DNA of 64,000 nucleotides, taken from contig CAIJRK010000023.1 in assembly GCA_903823025.1 (NCBI GenBank), forward strand, positions 105,448 through 169,447, read 5' to 3'. The first letter of the stretch is position 1. Every line of letters begins with the position of its first letter. The DNA comes from an uncultured beta proteobacterium. Lineage in GTDB: Bacteria; Pseudomonadota; Gammaproteobacteria; Burkholderiales; Burkholderiaceae_C. Below, one piece after another: positions 41,249 through 50,880 of this stretch. A model generated the notes under the pieces. The model searched no databases. It saw nothing but the letters and a program-made list of their open reading frames with translations, and was not told the origin of the DNA. Position numbers and translations under genes: made by a program.

Positions 41249-42130
41249 ATGTCACGCGCGTTCGAGTCTGTCCTGCCCAAGCTGGTGATTGCCCCAGCTT
41301 TTGTGTTGGGCTTTGCCTTTATTTATGGCTTTATGGTGTGGAACGGCGTGCTGTCGGTCACCGGTTCGCGGATGCTGCCCAACTACGACGAGTTCGTCGG
41401 GTTGGCCCAGTATCAGCAGTTATTTGGCATGGACCGCTGGTGGGTGGCCATGACCAATCTGGGTATTTTCAGCGTGCTGTATGTCGGTCTGGCCATGTTG
41501 ATTGGCATGACGCTGGCGATTTTTCTGGATCAAAAGGTGCGCTTTGAAGGTGCTTTGCGCACCATCTATCTGTACCCCATGGCCTTGTCGTTTATCGTCA
41601 CCGGCACGGCCTGGAAGTGGATTTTGAATCCCAGTCTGGGGTTGGAAAAGCTCATGCACGACCTGGGTTGGGCCAGCTTCAAGTTTGACTGGCTGATTCA
41701 AAGTGACACGGCCATTTATTGCGTGGTGATTGCCGGTATCTGGCAGTCTGCCGGGTTTGCCATGGCCTTGTTTTTAGCCGGTTTGCGTGGCATTGATGAC
41801 AGCATCATCAAAGCCGCCCAGATGGATGGCGCTTCATTGCCGCGCATTTATTGGCGCATCATCCTGCCGGTTTTGCGGCCTGTGGTGTTCTCGACCATTT
41901 TGGTGTTGTCGCATTTGTCGATTAAAAGCTTTGACCTGGTGATGGCTCTCACGGCGGGCGGTCCCGGTTACTCGACCGATGTGCCCGCCACCTTTATGTA
42001 TGTCATGAGCTTTACCCGGGGTCAGATTGGTCTGGGTGCGGCGAGCGCGACCATTATGTTAGCCACCGTAGCGGCCATTGTGGTGCCGTATCTTTATAGC
42101 GAACTCCGAGCCAAGCCCCATGATCGCTAA
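41249..42130 (+). CDS. gtsB: Sugar ABC transporter permease (GtsB type)
   Basis: 293 residues, six predicted membrane helices. The EAA loop that docks the ATPase is KAAQMDGASLPRIYWRIILP near residue 190. The first periplasmic loop (VLSVTGSRMLPNYDEFVGLAQYQQLF) and FILYP-like YLYPMALSFIVTG are normal for MalF-type CUT1 subunits. It lies 6 bp after gtsA, and its last 11 bp overlap the start of gtsC. Confidence 0.92.
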   Translation: MSRAFESVLPKLVIAPAFVLGFAFIYGFMVWNGVLSVTGSRMLPNYDEFVGLAQYQQLFGMDRWWVAMTNLGIFSVLYVGLAMLIGMTLAIFLDQKVRFEGALRTIYLYPMALSFIVTGTAWKWILNPSLGLEKLMHDLGWASFKFDWLIQSDTAIYCVVIAGIWQSAGFAMALFLAGLRGIDDSIIKAAQMDGASLPRIYWRIILPVLRPVVFSTILVLSHLSIKSFDLVMALTAGGPGYSTDVPATFMYVMSFTRGQIGLGAASATIMLATVAAIVVPYLYSELRAKPHDR

Positions 42131-42974
42131 ATACTTCCCCCGTGTTTTTCTCTACGCTGTGTTGATCCTGTCGGCGCTGTTTTTTCTGGCGCCGCTGTAT
42201 GTGATGCTGGCCACCTCGTTCAAGGATGCGGCGCAAATTCGCTCCGGCAATTTGTTGAGTTGGCCGACCTCGCTCAACTTTGAGTCTTGGCGTTTGGCGT
42301 GGTCATCGGCCTGCACCGGGGTGGACTGCCGGGGCTTGCAGCCTTACTTCTGGAACTCCGTCACGATGGCGGTGCCTGCGGTGCTGATTTCAACGGCGTG
42401 GGGCGCCATCAATGGTTATGTCCTGAGTTTGTGGAAATTCAGGGGCAGCGAGGTGCTGTTTGGCTTCTTGCTGTTTGGCGTGTTTATGCCGTTCCAGGTG
42501 GTGCTGTTGCCCATGAGTCAGGTGCTGGGTTATCTGGGTTTGTCCAGTTCGGTGGCCGGGCTGGTGCTGGTGCATTGCTTGGCGGGCATGGCAGGCACGA
42601 CGCTGTTTTTTCGCAACTACTACACCGCCATTCCCAAAGAGTTGGTGAACGCTGCACGCATGGATGGCGCGGGTTTCTGGCGTATTTTTTGGCGCATTGT
42701 GCTGCCACTTTCCACACCGATTTTGATGGTGACGTTGATCTGGCAGTTCACCAACATCTGGAACGACTTCTTGTTTGGCGTGGCCTTCAGCGGCGCAGAC
42801 AGCAAACCCATTACCGTCGGCCTGAACAACATGGCCAACACCTCCAGCAGCGTCAAGAGCTACAACGTGGACATGGCGGCCGCCGTGATTGCGGGCTTGC
42901 CCACTATGCTGGTGTACGTGTTGGCGGGTCAATATTTCGTTAAAGGACTCACGGCTGGCGCTGTGAAGGGATAA
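42120..42974 (+). CDS. gtsC: Sugar ABC transporter permease (GtsC type)
   Basis: 284 residues from ATG 42120, which overlaps gtsB by 11 bp. It is the MalG-like partner: the first helix RVFLYAVLILSALFFLAPLYVML, the EAA loop NAARMDGAGFWRIFWRIVLPL, and the extracytoplasmic insert ACTGVDCRGLQPYFWNS, with two cysteines, which is typical of glucose-type GtsC. Together with gtsB it forms the channel. The gtsD ATPase begins 8 bp after its stop. Confidence 0.92.
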   Translation: MIAKYFPRVFLYAVLILSALFFLAPLYVMLATSFKDAAQIRSGNLLSWPTSLNFESWRLAWSSACTGVDCRGLQPYFWNSVTMAVPAVLISTAWGAINGYVLSLWKFRGSEVLFGFLLFGVFMPFQVVLLPMSQVLGYLGLSSSVAGLVLVHCLAGMAGTTLFFRNYYTAIPKELVNAARMDGAGFWRIFWRIVLPLSTPILMVTLIWQFTNIWNDFLFGVAFSGADSKPITVGLNNMANTSSSVKSYNVDMAAAVIAGLPTMLVYVLAGQYFVKGLTAGAVKG

Positions 42975-42982
42975 AGAACACT

Positions 42983-44053
42983 ATGGCAGCTTCACTCCAA
43001 ATCGCGGGCATCCGCAAAGTCTATGGCAAGGGCGACCGGGCCGTCGAAGTGCTTAAACGCATCGAGATTGATGTCGCACCCGGCGAGTTTCTGATTCTGG
43101 TCGGGCCGTCAGGTTGCGGCAAATCCACCCTGCTCAACATCATTGCAGGTCTGGAAGAACCCACCGAAGGCGAGTTGCGCATCGCGGGCAAAAACGTGGT
43201 GGGCGTGGCACCTGCCCAGCGCGACATTGCCATGGTCTTTCAGAGCTATGCGCTCTATCCGACCATGAGCGTGGCCGACAACATCGGCTTTGCGCTGGAG
43301 ATGCGCAAGGTGCCCAAGCCCGTGCGTCAAAAGCGTATTCAGGAAGTGGCCGTGATGTTGCAGATCGAGCATTTGCTGGATCGCCGTCCGGCGCAACTCT
43401 CGGGCGGTCAACGCCAACGTGTCGCCATGGGCCGGGCGCTGGCGCGTGACCCCCAACTCTTTTTGTTTGACGAACCCTTGAGTAATCTGGACGCCAAACT
43501 GCGTGTGGAGATGCGCGCTGAAATCAAGCGTCTGCACCACGTCAGCGGCATTACCAGCGTGTATGTCACGCACGACCAGATTGAGGCCATGACGCTGGGC
43601 AGCCGCATTGCGGTCATGAAGGACGGCGTTTTGCAGCAAATCGGCACGCCGGACGCGATTTACCGGCGGCCCGCCAACATGTACGTGGCGGGCTTTATCG
43701 GCTCGCCCACGATGAACTTCATCACCGGAAAAATCCAGACCGCAGGCGATGACGGTAAGTTTGTTTTTGAAGGCGGCTCACTGGATTTGATTTGCCCCGC
43801 TGCGGCGCAAGCGACGCTGGGCCAGCGCCCCGAGCATATTCATTTGAGCGCCGATGCGCCGTGGCGTGGTGAAGTGGTTTTGGTGGAGCCGACCGGCGCG
43901 GACACCTACGTGGTGGTCAAAACCGACGTTGGCCCCATCACCGTTCGCGTCCCGCCCAGCACATTGATTCAAGTCGGTGAGCAAATCGGGCTGACCGTCA
44001 GCAGCAAGCACAACAACTGGTTTGATACCCAGACCGGTTTGCGCATGACCTGA
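42983..44053 (+). CDS. gtsD: Sugar ABC transporter ATP-binding protein (GtsD/MalK/UgpC type)
   Basis: 356 residues. Walker A GPSGCGKST, Q-loop VFQSYALYPTMSV, signature LSGGQRQRVAMGRALA, Walker B LFLFDEPLSNLDAKLR and the switch VTHDQIEAMTLG are complete. The C-terminal TOBE part (YVAGFIGSPTMNFITG, LGQRPEHIHL) is the MalK-type regulatory domain. It energises sugar import through GtsBC. It ends 20 bp before the convergent GGDEF/EAL gene, with no clear terminator between. Confidence 0.95.
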   Translation: MAASLQIAGIRKVYGKGDRAVEVLKRIEIDVAPGEFLILVGPSGCGKSTLLNIIAGLEEPTEGELRIAGKNVVGVAPAQRDIAMVFQSYALYPTMSVADNIGFALEMRKVPKPVRQKRIQEVAVMLQIEHLLDRRPAQLSGGQRQRVAMGRALARDPQLFLFDEPLSNLDAKLRVEMRAEIKRLHHVSGITSVYVTHDQIEAMTLGSRIAVMKDGVLQQIGTPDAIYRRPANMYVAGFIGSPTMNFITGKIQTAGDDGKFVFEGGSLDLICPAAAQATLGQRPEHIHLSADAPWRGEVVLVEPTGADTYVVVKTDVGPITVRVPPSTLIQVGEQIGLTVSSKHNNWFDTQTGLRMT

Positions 44054-44073
44054 AACAAATCCGCCTGACCGAT

Positions 44074-46653
44074 TTAGCGGCGGGCTTTTGCCATAAACGC
44101 CTCGAAGTCCGACGCGGGCATGGGGCGGGCAAACCAATAACCTTGCGCGTAATCGCAACCGGCAGCGGCCAGCAAGTCGCGCTGTTGTTCGGTTTCAACC
44201 CCTTCAGCAATCACTTTGATGCCCAGCTCATGCGCCATCAGGATGATGGCTTTGCACAGGGCCAGATCGGTGCAGGCGGGCACCAGGTGGCGCACAAAAG
44301 ACTGGTCAATCTTGAGGTAGTCAATGTCAAACTTTTGCAGGTAAGACAGGGACGAATAACCTGTGCCAAAGTCGTCCAGCGAGACCTGAATGCCGCCATC
44401 GCGCAGTGCCAGTAATTGCGTGTCCACATTGGCGCTGGTGTCCAGCAACAGCCCTTCGGTGATTTCCACCACAATGCTGTCGCCCGTCAAATCCATGGTT
44501 TCCAGCTGGGTGACCCACGGTTGGTAGGCGTTGCCCGTGTGGTGAAACTGTACAGGCGATTTGTTGACACTGATCTGAAACCGCGCATCAAGCGCCGCTC
44601 GCCACGTCTTCACCTGATGTGCAGCCTGGCGGAACACCCACTCACCAATATCAATGATGAGACCGCTGGTTTCGGCAATCGGGATAAATGCAGCAGGGCT
44701 AATCAGCCCCATGGTGGGGTGATGCCAGCGAATCAGCGCCTCCGCCTTATGCACGGCGCCCGTTGCCAACTCAACAATCGGCTGGTACACCAGTTTGAAT
44801 TGATCGCCGGCCAAACCCGCCCGCAAGTCGTTAGCCAGACGCACCCGGGTTTGTGCCGCTTCTTGCAGGGCTGGCGTGAAAAAGCTGAAGCGGTTGCGCC
44901 CCGCGCCTTTGGCCACATAAAGCGCCTGATCCGCATTTTTGAATAAATCGTCAATTTCAGTGGCATCCAGCGGATACATCGTGATGCCAATGCTGGCTGA
45001 CACAAAAACCTGCTCCGTGCCCAACTGAAAGACCGAGGTCATCGCTTGCAAAATGGCTTGCAAGGTGCGCTCCAGGCTGCAGGCGTCTGCGAGGTCGCTC
45101 AGGATGACTGTGAACTCGTCACCGCCCATGCGGGCCACGGTGTCGGAGGCCCGCAAACAGCCCTGAATGCGCTGTGCTGCCTCAATCAGCAGCAGGTCGC
45201 CGTTGTTGTGACCAATCGTGTCATTGACTTCCTTGAAGTGATCCAGGTCAATAAATAGCAAGGCCAGTTGCTGGCTGTCACGGTGGCTTTTCTTGATTTT
45301 TTGAGCCAGGCGGTCGCGCAGCATGTTGCGGTTGGGCAGACCCGTGAGCGCATCAAAATGGGCTTGCTGCCAGATCAGCGCTTCAGAGGCTTTGCGCTCC
45401 GTGATGTCGGTGTGGGTGCCGGTCATGCGCAGGGGCTGACCTTGTGCATCCCGGCTGATGACCATGCCGCGCGTTAACACCCATTTCCAGCTGCCGTCCT
45501 TGCAAAGGATCCGGTGCTCGTTGATGTAGGTGGGGGTGAGACCGTCAAAGTGGGCTTGGCGCGCCCGGTACATTTGCGCCCGGTCATCGGGGTGGGTGCG
45601 GGCGTCGAGCTTGTCGGTGCGATCAATCAGGTCTTCTTCACCAAAGCCGTACATTTGCTTCAGGCGCTTGGAGAAGAATTCTTCGCCTGTCGGAATGTGC
45701 GAGTCCCAGACGCCGTCTCCGGTGCTTTCTAGGGCTAGTTTCCAGCGTTCTTCGTTTTCCCGCAGGGCAACTTCGTTTTGTTTGCGCTCGGTAATGTCTT
45801 GCAGCACTGCCGTGCGTTTCACCGCGCGCCCGTCTTCCCATGTGGTCGTGCCCATGGAGTGAACCCAAATCGGGCGGCCCTTGGCGGTGATCATTTGCAG
45901 TTCCAGATCGTGTTTTCTGGATTGTTGGGCGACATCCGCATAAGACGCTTTGATGCGCGCTCTGGAGTCGGCTGTAAAAAACTGGTTGGCGCTGGCGGGT
46001 GTCGGCGTGTAGTCCCGGGGCGAGATTTCAAGCAGCCGGTAAATACCGCCGGTCCAGAATACTTTGTTGTGAACAATGTCGGCGTCCCAGCCGCCCACGC
46101 GGGCAATAGCCTGGGTGGCATCGAGTAGTTGGTTCAGCCGTTTTCGGGCAGCCTCGGCCAGCACATAGTCCGTGACATCGGTTAGGGTGCGCACCATGCC
46201 GCCGTCCAACAACAATTGTGTTTTAACTTCCAGCGTGCGCCCGGCCCGGGTCAGTCGCAAATAGTGCGCTGGCGCAATGCCTTGACCGCCTGCCAGCACG
46301 TAGTCCCGGGCATGGCGATCCACCAGATTGGCATCAGTGCCAAAGTCACCCCGACCGCGTTGATAAAGGTTGAGTTCTTGCAGCGTGGGATGGGCGGCCA
46401 AAAAACTTTCGGGCACGTCCAGCAGTTCGCAAATGCGGGCATTGAACAAGCTCACCCGTTTGTCTGCATCAAACATCAGAATGCCCTGGCTGATACTGGT
46501 CAGCGTGGTCTCCAGCAGCCGGGTTTTATCAGATAGTTGTTTGTTGAGCGCTCGCAACTGTGCCTCAGTGGGCTGGCGCGTGGCGAGATTTTCGGGGGGA
46601 AGGTGTTTGTTCACACGAATACAGAAAAATTTGACCAATAGAAAAAAGTTCAA
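44074..46653 (-). CDS. Triple-PAS bifunctional diguanylate cyclase/phosphodiesterase (GGDEF-EAL)
   Basis: 859 residues from a TTG at 46653; GTG 46614 is an alternative, and no ATG gives a full first domain, so the start is uncertain. Three PAS domains follow in order: about residues 45-165 (SISQGILMFDADKRVSLFN), 180-300 (GGWDADIVHNKVFWTG) and 305-425 (STGDGVWDSHIPTGEEFFS). Then come GGDEF (RMGGDEFTVILSD, active-site GGDEF intact) and EAL (KAEALIRWHHP, EAL intact). It could make or degrade cyclic di-GMP in response to redox, light or ligand signals through the PAS folds, and so would affect biofilm and exopolysaccharide. It has no membrane segments. Confidence 0.9.
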   Translation of the reverse strand: MNFFLLVKFFCIRVNKHLPPENLATRQPTEAQLRALNKQLSDKTRLLETTLTSISQGILMFDADKRVSLFNARICELLDVPESFLAAHPTLQELNLYQRGRGDFGTDANLVDRHARDYVLAGGQGIAPAHYLRLTRAGRTLEVKTQLLLDGGMVRTLTDVTDYVLAEAARKRLNQLLDATQAIARVGGWDADIVHNKVFWTGGIYRLLEISPRDYTPTPASANQFFTADSRARIKASYADVAQQSRKHDLELQMITAKGRPIWVHSMGTTTWEDGRAVKRTAVLQDITERKQNEVALRENEERWKLALESTGDGVWDSHIPTGEEFFSKRLKQMYGFGEEDLIDRTDKLDARTHPDDRAQMYRARQAHFDGLTPTYINEHRILCKDGSWKWVLTRGMVISRDAQGQPLRMTGTHTDITERKASEALIWQQAHFDALTGLPNRNMLRDRLAQKIKKSHRDSQQLALLFIDLDHFKEVNDTIGHNNGDLLLIEAAQRIQGCLRASDTVARMGGDEFTVILSDLADACSLERTLQAILQAMTSVFQLGTEQVFVSASIGITMYPLDATEIDDLFKNADQALYVAKGAGRNRFSFFTPALQEAAQTRVRLANDLRAGLAGDQFKLVYQPIVELATGAVHKAEALIRWHHPTMGLISPAAFIPIAETSGLIIDIGEWVFRQAAHQVKTWRAALDARFQISVNKSPVQFHHTGNAYQPWVTQLETMDLTGDSIVVEITEGLLLDTSANVDTQLLALRDGGIQVSLDDFGTGYSSLSYLQKFDIDYLKIDQSFVRHLVPACTDLALCKAIILMAHELGIKVIAEGVETEQQRDLLAAAGCDYAQGYWFARPMPASDFEAFMAKARR

Positions 46654-46698
46654 ACGAACACTTGGGAATTAGTATCCCATGGTTTTTGTTCGTCTCTG

Positions 46699-48075
46699 TC
46701 AGGCCAGGGTCAGCCTGATTTTCAGGCCTTGCGGCTGGACTACGTGCGCGCTGGCCCCGCCGCCATGGCGATGTGCAATTTCGTTGACGATAGCCAGTCC
46801 CAGGCCACAACCACCAGGCAAATCACTGGCTCGCCAAAAGCGCTCAAAAACATGCGTCAGGTCGGCCTCTGACAAGCCGGGGCCGTTGTCTTCGACATCA
46901 ATTTCGGTTTGACCGCTGGCTTGTGTGACCCGCACGGTGACGACGCTGCCGTGGCCAGCGTAAAGCAAGGCGTTGTCGAGCAGGTTGCTTAAGGCTTCGT
47001 GCAGCAGCAGCTTTTCACCCGCCATCCAGAGGCTGTCTTCGCCCTCATAACCCAGATCAATGCCTGCCGCCAGCGCCCGGGGCGTCCACTCGCGGGCCAC
47101 TTCGCGGGCCAGCGCAGCGACATCAAGCGATTGCAGCCGAACCTCGCCCTCTTTGCGTGCCAAAGACAGCAGTTGATGCACCAAATGGGCGCTGCGTTGG
47201 GCGCCAGCCAGCACTTTGGTCAGGCGTTCTCGCAGGGCTTGCGGGTCGGTCTCAGTCAGCGCCAGCTCGGTCTGGCTGATCAGGCCCGCCAGCGGGGTAC
47301 GCAACTGGTGGGCGGCGTCATTGAGAAATCGCTTTTCCTGACCCAGACTGCGACGCACCGCTGACAGCAACTGGTTGACAGCCCCGGCCAGCGCGTGAAC
47401 TTCTTGCGGTGCCTGCGTCATTTCAATAGGTGACAAAGCACTCAGACTGAGTTCGTGTCGGTTCCCCAATTGAGCTTGCAATCGCTTTAATGGGGTCAAG
47501 CCCCGTGACACGCCGCCATAGACCAAGACGCTTAAAAGTGTGCCAAGTAATAACAGCGGCCCCAGAATGTCGGCCACCAGTTCAGCGGCAATGCGTTGCT
47601 GCACCACCAAACTTTTGGCCACCTGAACCCGCAAAATCTGAGGTGCCGAGGGGACGCCGTAGTTCAGGTCAAGCAACACGACACGCATGGGTTTTCCGTT
47701 TAGCGTTTCGTTGTAGGACAGGGGCACATCGGTGACAGGTTGGGCGCTGGCAGGCGGGCCGGGCAAGGTGCCATTGCCCAACAAAAAGCTGCCAGGCGGC
47801 GATGACACCATGTAACTCACCCGATCCGTCGGGTCTTGTTCAAGGATGTCCCGGGCCGCTTTGGGAAAGTCGATCAGCAAGCCGGAACCTACCGGCTTGA
47901 CCTGGCGGGCCAGCGAGCGCACCGACTGGGTTAGCGACTGGTCAACGCCTTTTTCGACATAGTTCAGCGCAATGCGGTAGGTCAGCACGCCGCCGACCAA
48001 CCACAGCACCAGTTGCGGCAATAAGAGCCAGAGCAGCAGTTGCCGCTTGAGCGACAGGCCATGCATCGACGCCAT
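46699..48075 (-). CDS. Membrane sensor histidine kinase, TctE-like
   Basis: 458 residues from ATG 48075, 11 bases after the stop of the response regulator; a longer upstream frame is an artefact within the regulator gene. Transmembrane helices near residues 13-35 (LLLWLLLPQLVLWLVGGVLTY) and 165-190 flank an extracytoplasmic sensor of the 2CSK_N type (SYMVSSPPGSFLLGNGTLPGPP). The H-box is FLNDAAHQLRTPLAGL; N, G1, F and G2 boxes are seen in NLLDNALLYA, VEDNGPGLS, FERFWR and GCGLGLAIV. TctE kinases answer tricarboxylates in some species; the signal is unknown here. Confidence 0.93.
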   Translation of the reverse strand: MASMHGLSLKRQLLLWLLLPQLVLWLVGGVLTYRIALNYVEKGVDQSLTQSVRSLARQVKPVGSGLLIDFPKAARDILEQDPTDRVSYMVSSPPGSFLLGNGTLPGPPASAQPVTDVPLSYNETLNGKPMRVVLLDLNYGVPSAPQILRVQVAKSLVVQQRIAAELVADILGPLLLLGTLLSVLVYGGVSRGLTPLKRLQAQLGNRHELSLSALSPIEMTQAPQEVHALAGAVNQLLSAVRRSLGQEKRFLNDAAHQLRTPLAGLISQTELALTETDPQALRERLTKVLAGAQRSAHLVHQLLSLARKEGEVRLQSLDVAALAREVAREWTPRALAAGIDLGYEGEDSLWMAGEKLLLHEALSNLLDNALLYAGHGSVVTVRVTQASGQTEIDVEDNGPGLSEADLTHVFERFWRASDLPGGCGLGLAIVNEIAHRHGGGASAHVVQPQGLKIRLTLA

Positions 48076-48086
48076 GTTTGGCGGAT

Positions 48087-48800
48087 TCACAGACGCGCGG
48101 AGGGCGGCGCGGATTCCAGCATGTAGCCCAGTCCGCGCACGTTGCGGATGTTCAGACCGGAATCGGCGAGCTTGCGACGCAGGCGATGGATGTAAACCTC
48201 CAGCGCATTGGAGCCTGCGGTTATGGCGTCGCTGGGTTCGGTTTGCCACACTTCCAGGACATCTTCGCGACTCACGACCTGATCCGCATTGGTCACCAGC
48301 AAGGACAGCAGCGCCCATTCGCGGTGGGTCAGTTCCAGCGGCTCTTCGCCCAACCAGGCCAGCGGCAAGGTGGCATCCAGACGCAGCCGCCGGGTGCTGT
48401 CAACAATCATTTCCAGCGAGCCGCCAAAGGCCGGCAGACGTGCACGGCGCAACATAGCGGCCAGGCGCGCCTGCAATTCAGCCATGTTGAAGGGTTTGGT
48501 GAGGTAGTCGTCGGCCCCGGCATTGAGACCTTGAACGCGGTCGTCCACGCCGTCGCGGGCGGTCAGAATAAGAACGGGCAGCGCGGGCAGGCGCAGGCGT
48601 AGCCAGCGTAGCACCTCCATACCGCTTATTTTGGGTAGGCCCAAATCCAGAATCACGCCGTCAAAACGGTGGGACTCCAACAAGGCCTGGGCCTGGGCGC
48701 CGTCAGTGGCCGGGGTGACGGTGTGACCGGCAAGCGTCAACTGGGCGACCAAGGCGTCGCGCAGTAATTCGTCGTCTTCAACAATCAATAAACTTGGCAT
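48087..48800 (-). CDS. OmpR-family response regulator (TctD/QseB-like)
   Basis: 237 residues. The receiver has acidic residues in LLIVEDDELLR, the phosphoacceptor Asp52 in VILDLGLP, Thr in LILTARD and Lys in LTKPF. The C-terminal winged helix (EPLELTHREWALLSLLVTNADQVVSRED ... VEVYIHRLRRKL, written here in parts) binds DNA. It is transcribed first, with its cognate kinase 11 bases downstream. A tctD-like partner with a TctE-like kinase suggests carboxylate sensing, but no tctABC transporter lies nearby. Confidence 0.95.
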   Translation of the reverse strand: MPSLLIVEDDELLRDALVAQLTLAGHTVTPATDGAQAQALLESHRFDGVILDLGLPKISGMEVLRWLRLRLPALPVLILTARDGVDDRVQGLNAGADDYLTKPFNMAELQARLAAMLRRARLPAFGGSLEMIVDSTRRLRLDATLPLAWLGEEPLELTHREWALLSLLVTNADQVVSREDVLEVWQTEPSDAITAGSNALEVYIHRLRRKLADSGLNIRNVRGLGYMLESAPPSARL

Positions 48801-48830
48801 CGTTTGAGCATACCAAGCAAACCGATGGTT

Positions 48831-50132
48831 TCAGTTGTTCTCAAGTAGCAGGCAGGCCTGTATTGCCTGAATGCGGGCTTGTTGAATCAGGTCACCAATC
48901 TGCTTGCCACTGGCGCCGGTGGCGATAGCGCGTTCAGCAATGAGCGGTGTTGCCACGCTTTGTGCAGCACCCAGCACCGCCAACAAGCGGGGGCGTTGTG
49001 GGTAGGGCACCTCATCAAGGCCGAGTCGGCCTCGGGCATCGCACTCGCAGGCCTGCAAAATCTGAATAAAGCGTTGGGGTTTGCGCAAGGCGTCGCAGCG
49101 CTCCAGCAAGCGTATCAACGCGGCGGCGTTGAAGTCGGTACTGCGGTGAATATTGCCGTGCTCGCGGGCCACCACATCGGCCAGTTCCCGGCAGTCGGTG
49201 GGCACACGCAGGCGCTCACAAATGCCTTTGAGCAGACGGGCGCCGCGTTCTTCGTGGCCGATGTGTCTGGGCAAAATGTGGGCGGGCGTGTTGCCTTTGC
49301 CCAGATCGTGAAACAGGCAGGCCAAGCGTACAGTCAGCGGTGCTTGCAAGCGGGCGCTCATGTTCAGCACCAGCAGCAGGTGAGCGCCGGTGTCGATTTC
49401 GGGGTGATAGTCGGCGCGCTGTGGCACCCCCCAGAGTTGGTTGACTTCAGGCAGCAGGCGAGCCAGCGCGCCGCAGTCACGCAGCACCTCAAACATGCGC
49501 GAGGGCGTGTTTTCCATGAGGCCTTTGGCGAGTTCTTGCCAGACACGTTCAGCCACCAAATGATCGGCTTCGCCCTGCGCGACCATCTCGCGCATGAGTT
49601 GCAAGGTTTGCGGCGCCACCGTGAAGTCGGCAAAGCGCGCGGCCAGTCGCGCCACACGCAGGATGCGCACCGGGTCTTCACGAAAGGCCAACGTCACATG
49701 CCGCAGCACTTTGGCGGCCATGTCTTGCTGACCGCCGAAGGGGTCAACCAAAGCACCACGGGTTTTCCAAAACCGGGGCGCTGGTGTTGTCGGGTGATCA
49801 AGCAGACCTTGCGCGCTGGCCGATTCGGCACGAACCGCGATTGAGTTAATGGTGAGGTCGCGTCGGGCCAGGTCTTCTTCCAAGGTGACATCGGGGGCGG
49901 CATGAACGGCAAAGCCGTGGTAGCCAGGGGCGGTTTTGCGCTCGGTGCGGGCCAGTGCGTATTCTTCCTTGGTTTTAGGGTGCAAAAACACCGGAAAGTC
50001 TTTGCCTACGGGGAGATAGCCTTGCGCAGTCAGCGCTTCAGGGGTGGCGCCCACCACGACCCAGTCACGGTCTTTGACCGGCAACCCCAGCAGCGCATCC
50101 CGCACCGCGCCGCCTACCAAATAAATTTCCAT
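48831..50132 (-). CDS. cca: Multifunctional CCA tRNA nucleotidyltransferase
   Basis: 433 residues. LVGGAVRDALLGLPVKDRDWVVVGATPEAL is the class II nucleotidyltransferase motif; RRDLTINSIAVR and FREDPVRILRVARLAARF follow. An HD domain (ACLFHDLGKGNTPAHILP) in the second half gives the phosphatase/phosphodiesterase activities of the long bacterial form. It adds and repairs the CCA end of tRNAs. The GST gene lies 1 bp upstream on the same strand, so it is likely read into cca; the response-regulator gene follows at 30 bp. Confidence 0.96.
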   Translation of the reverse strand: MEIYLVGGAVRDALLGLPVKDRDWVVVGATPEALTAQGYLPVGKDFPVFLHPKTKEEYALARTERKTAPGYHGFAVHAAPDVTLEEDLARRDLTINSIAVRAESASAQGLLDHPTTPAPRFWKTRGALVDPFGGQQDMAAKVLRHVTLAFREDPVRILRVARLAARFADFTVAPQTLQLMREMVAQGEADHLVAERVWQELAKGLMENTPSRMFEVLRDCGALARLLPEVNQLWGVPQRADYHPEIDTGAHLLLVLNMSARLQAPLTVRLACLFHDLGKGNTPAHILPRHIGHEERGARLLKGICERLRVPTDCRELADVVAREHGNIHRSTDFNAAALIRLLERCDALRKPQRFIQILQACECDARGRLGLDEVPYPQRPRLLAVLGAAQSVATPLIAERAIATGASGKQIGDLIQQARIQAIQACLLLENN

Positions 50133-50133
50133 A

Positions 50134-50826
50134 TCAGCGGTTCAGGCGGTAGGGTTCTTCAAAATCGAGGAAGTCTTTTTCTGCCAGCGCCTCATCAATC
50201 CACGTCTTGACGCTAGGCAAGGCGCAGAGGTGGTTTATGTAATCGGTGATGTCCGCCGGAACCGGCAGCGCGTAAGTTTTGAGCCGCATACACAGCGGGG
50301 CGAAATAGGCGTCGGCGATTGAGAATTTGCCAAACAATAGCGGCCCGCCGTGCTGGTGTAGCAACTCTTGCCACATAGCCACCAGACGCGCAACGTCTGC
50401 GCGCACCTCGGGTTTGTCACGCCAGATCAGGGCACCGATTTCTGGCAAGGACGCTTCAATGTTCATGGGGCAGTTGCCGCGCAAATGCGTAAAGCCGACG
50501 TGCATCTCGGCGCAGAGGCTGCGTGCCCGCGCCCGTGCTGCTTGCTCGATTGGCCAGAGCTGTTTATCCGGGAATTGTTCCGCCACATATTCGGCAATCG
50601 CCAGCGTGTCCCAAACGACCAAATCATCGCAAGCATCGTTGATCAGCACAGGCACTTTGCCGGTCGGCGTCAGGGTATTGATGGTGTTCTTGAAGGTAGA
50701 ACCCGGTTCAAACGAATCAAAACGAATTTTGATTTCTTTAAAAGAAATGTTTGCCTGTTTGAGCAGTACCCACGGGCGCATGGACCAGGAAGAATAGTTT
50801 TTGTTGCCGATATAAAGCTTGAGCAT
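50134..50826 (-). CDS. Glutathione S-transferase family protein
   Basis: 230 residues from ATG 50826, set by a GGAGG six bases upstream; a TTG four codons earlier is less likely. The thioredoxin-like N domain begins KLYIGNKNYSSWSMRPWVLLKQA, with a Ser/Cys-type position SSW as the likely catalytic pair region, and TGKVPVLIND and WDTLAIAEYVAEQFP contact glutathione. An all-helical C domain follows (FSIADAYFAPLCMRL). Role and substrate unknown; members detoxify or reduce disulfides. Next to cca with a 1-bp gap. Confidence 0.9.
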   Translation of the reverse strand: MLKLYIGNKNYSSWSMRPWVLLKQANISFKEIKIRFDSFEPGSTFKNTINTLTPTGKVPVLINDACDDLVVWDTLAIAEYVAEQFPDKQLWPIEQAARARARSLCAEMHVGFTHLRGNCPMNIEASLPEIGALIWRDKPEVRADVARLVAMWQELLHQHGGPLLFGKFSIADAYFAPLCMRLKTYALPVPADITDYINHLCALPSVKTWIDEALAEKDFLDFEEPYRLNR

Positions 50827-50880
50827 GAGAACCTCCAAAACGCCATGCTAGCGTATGGCGGTCTGATCCTGCCGCTTTGT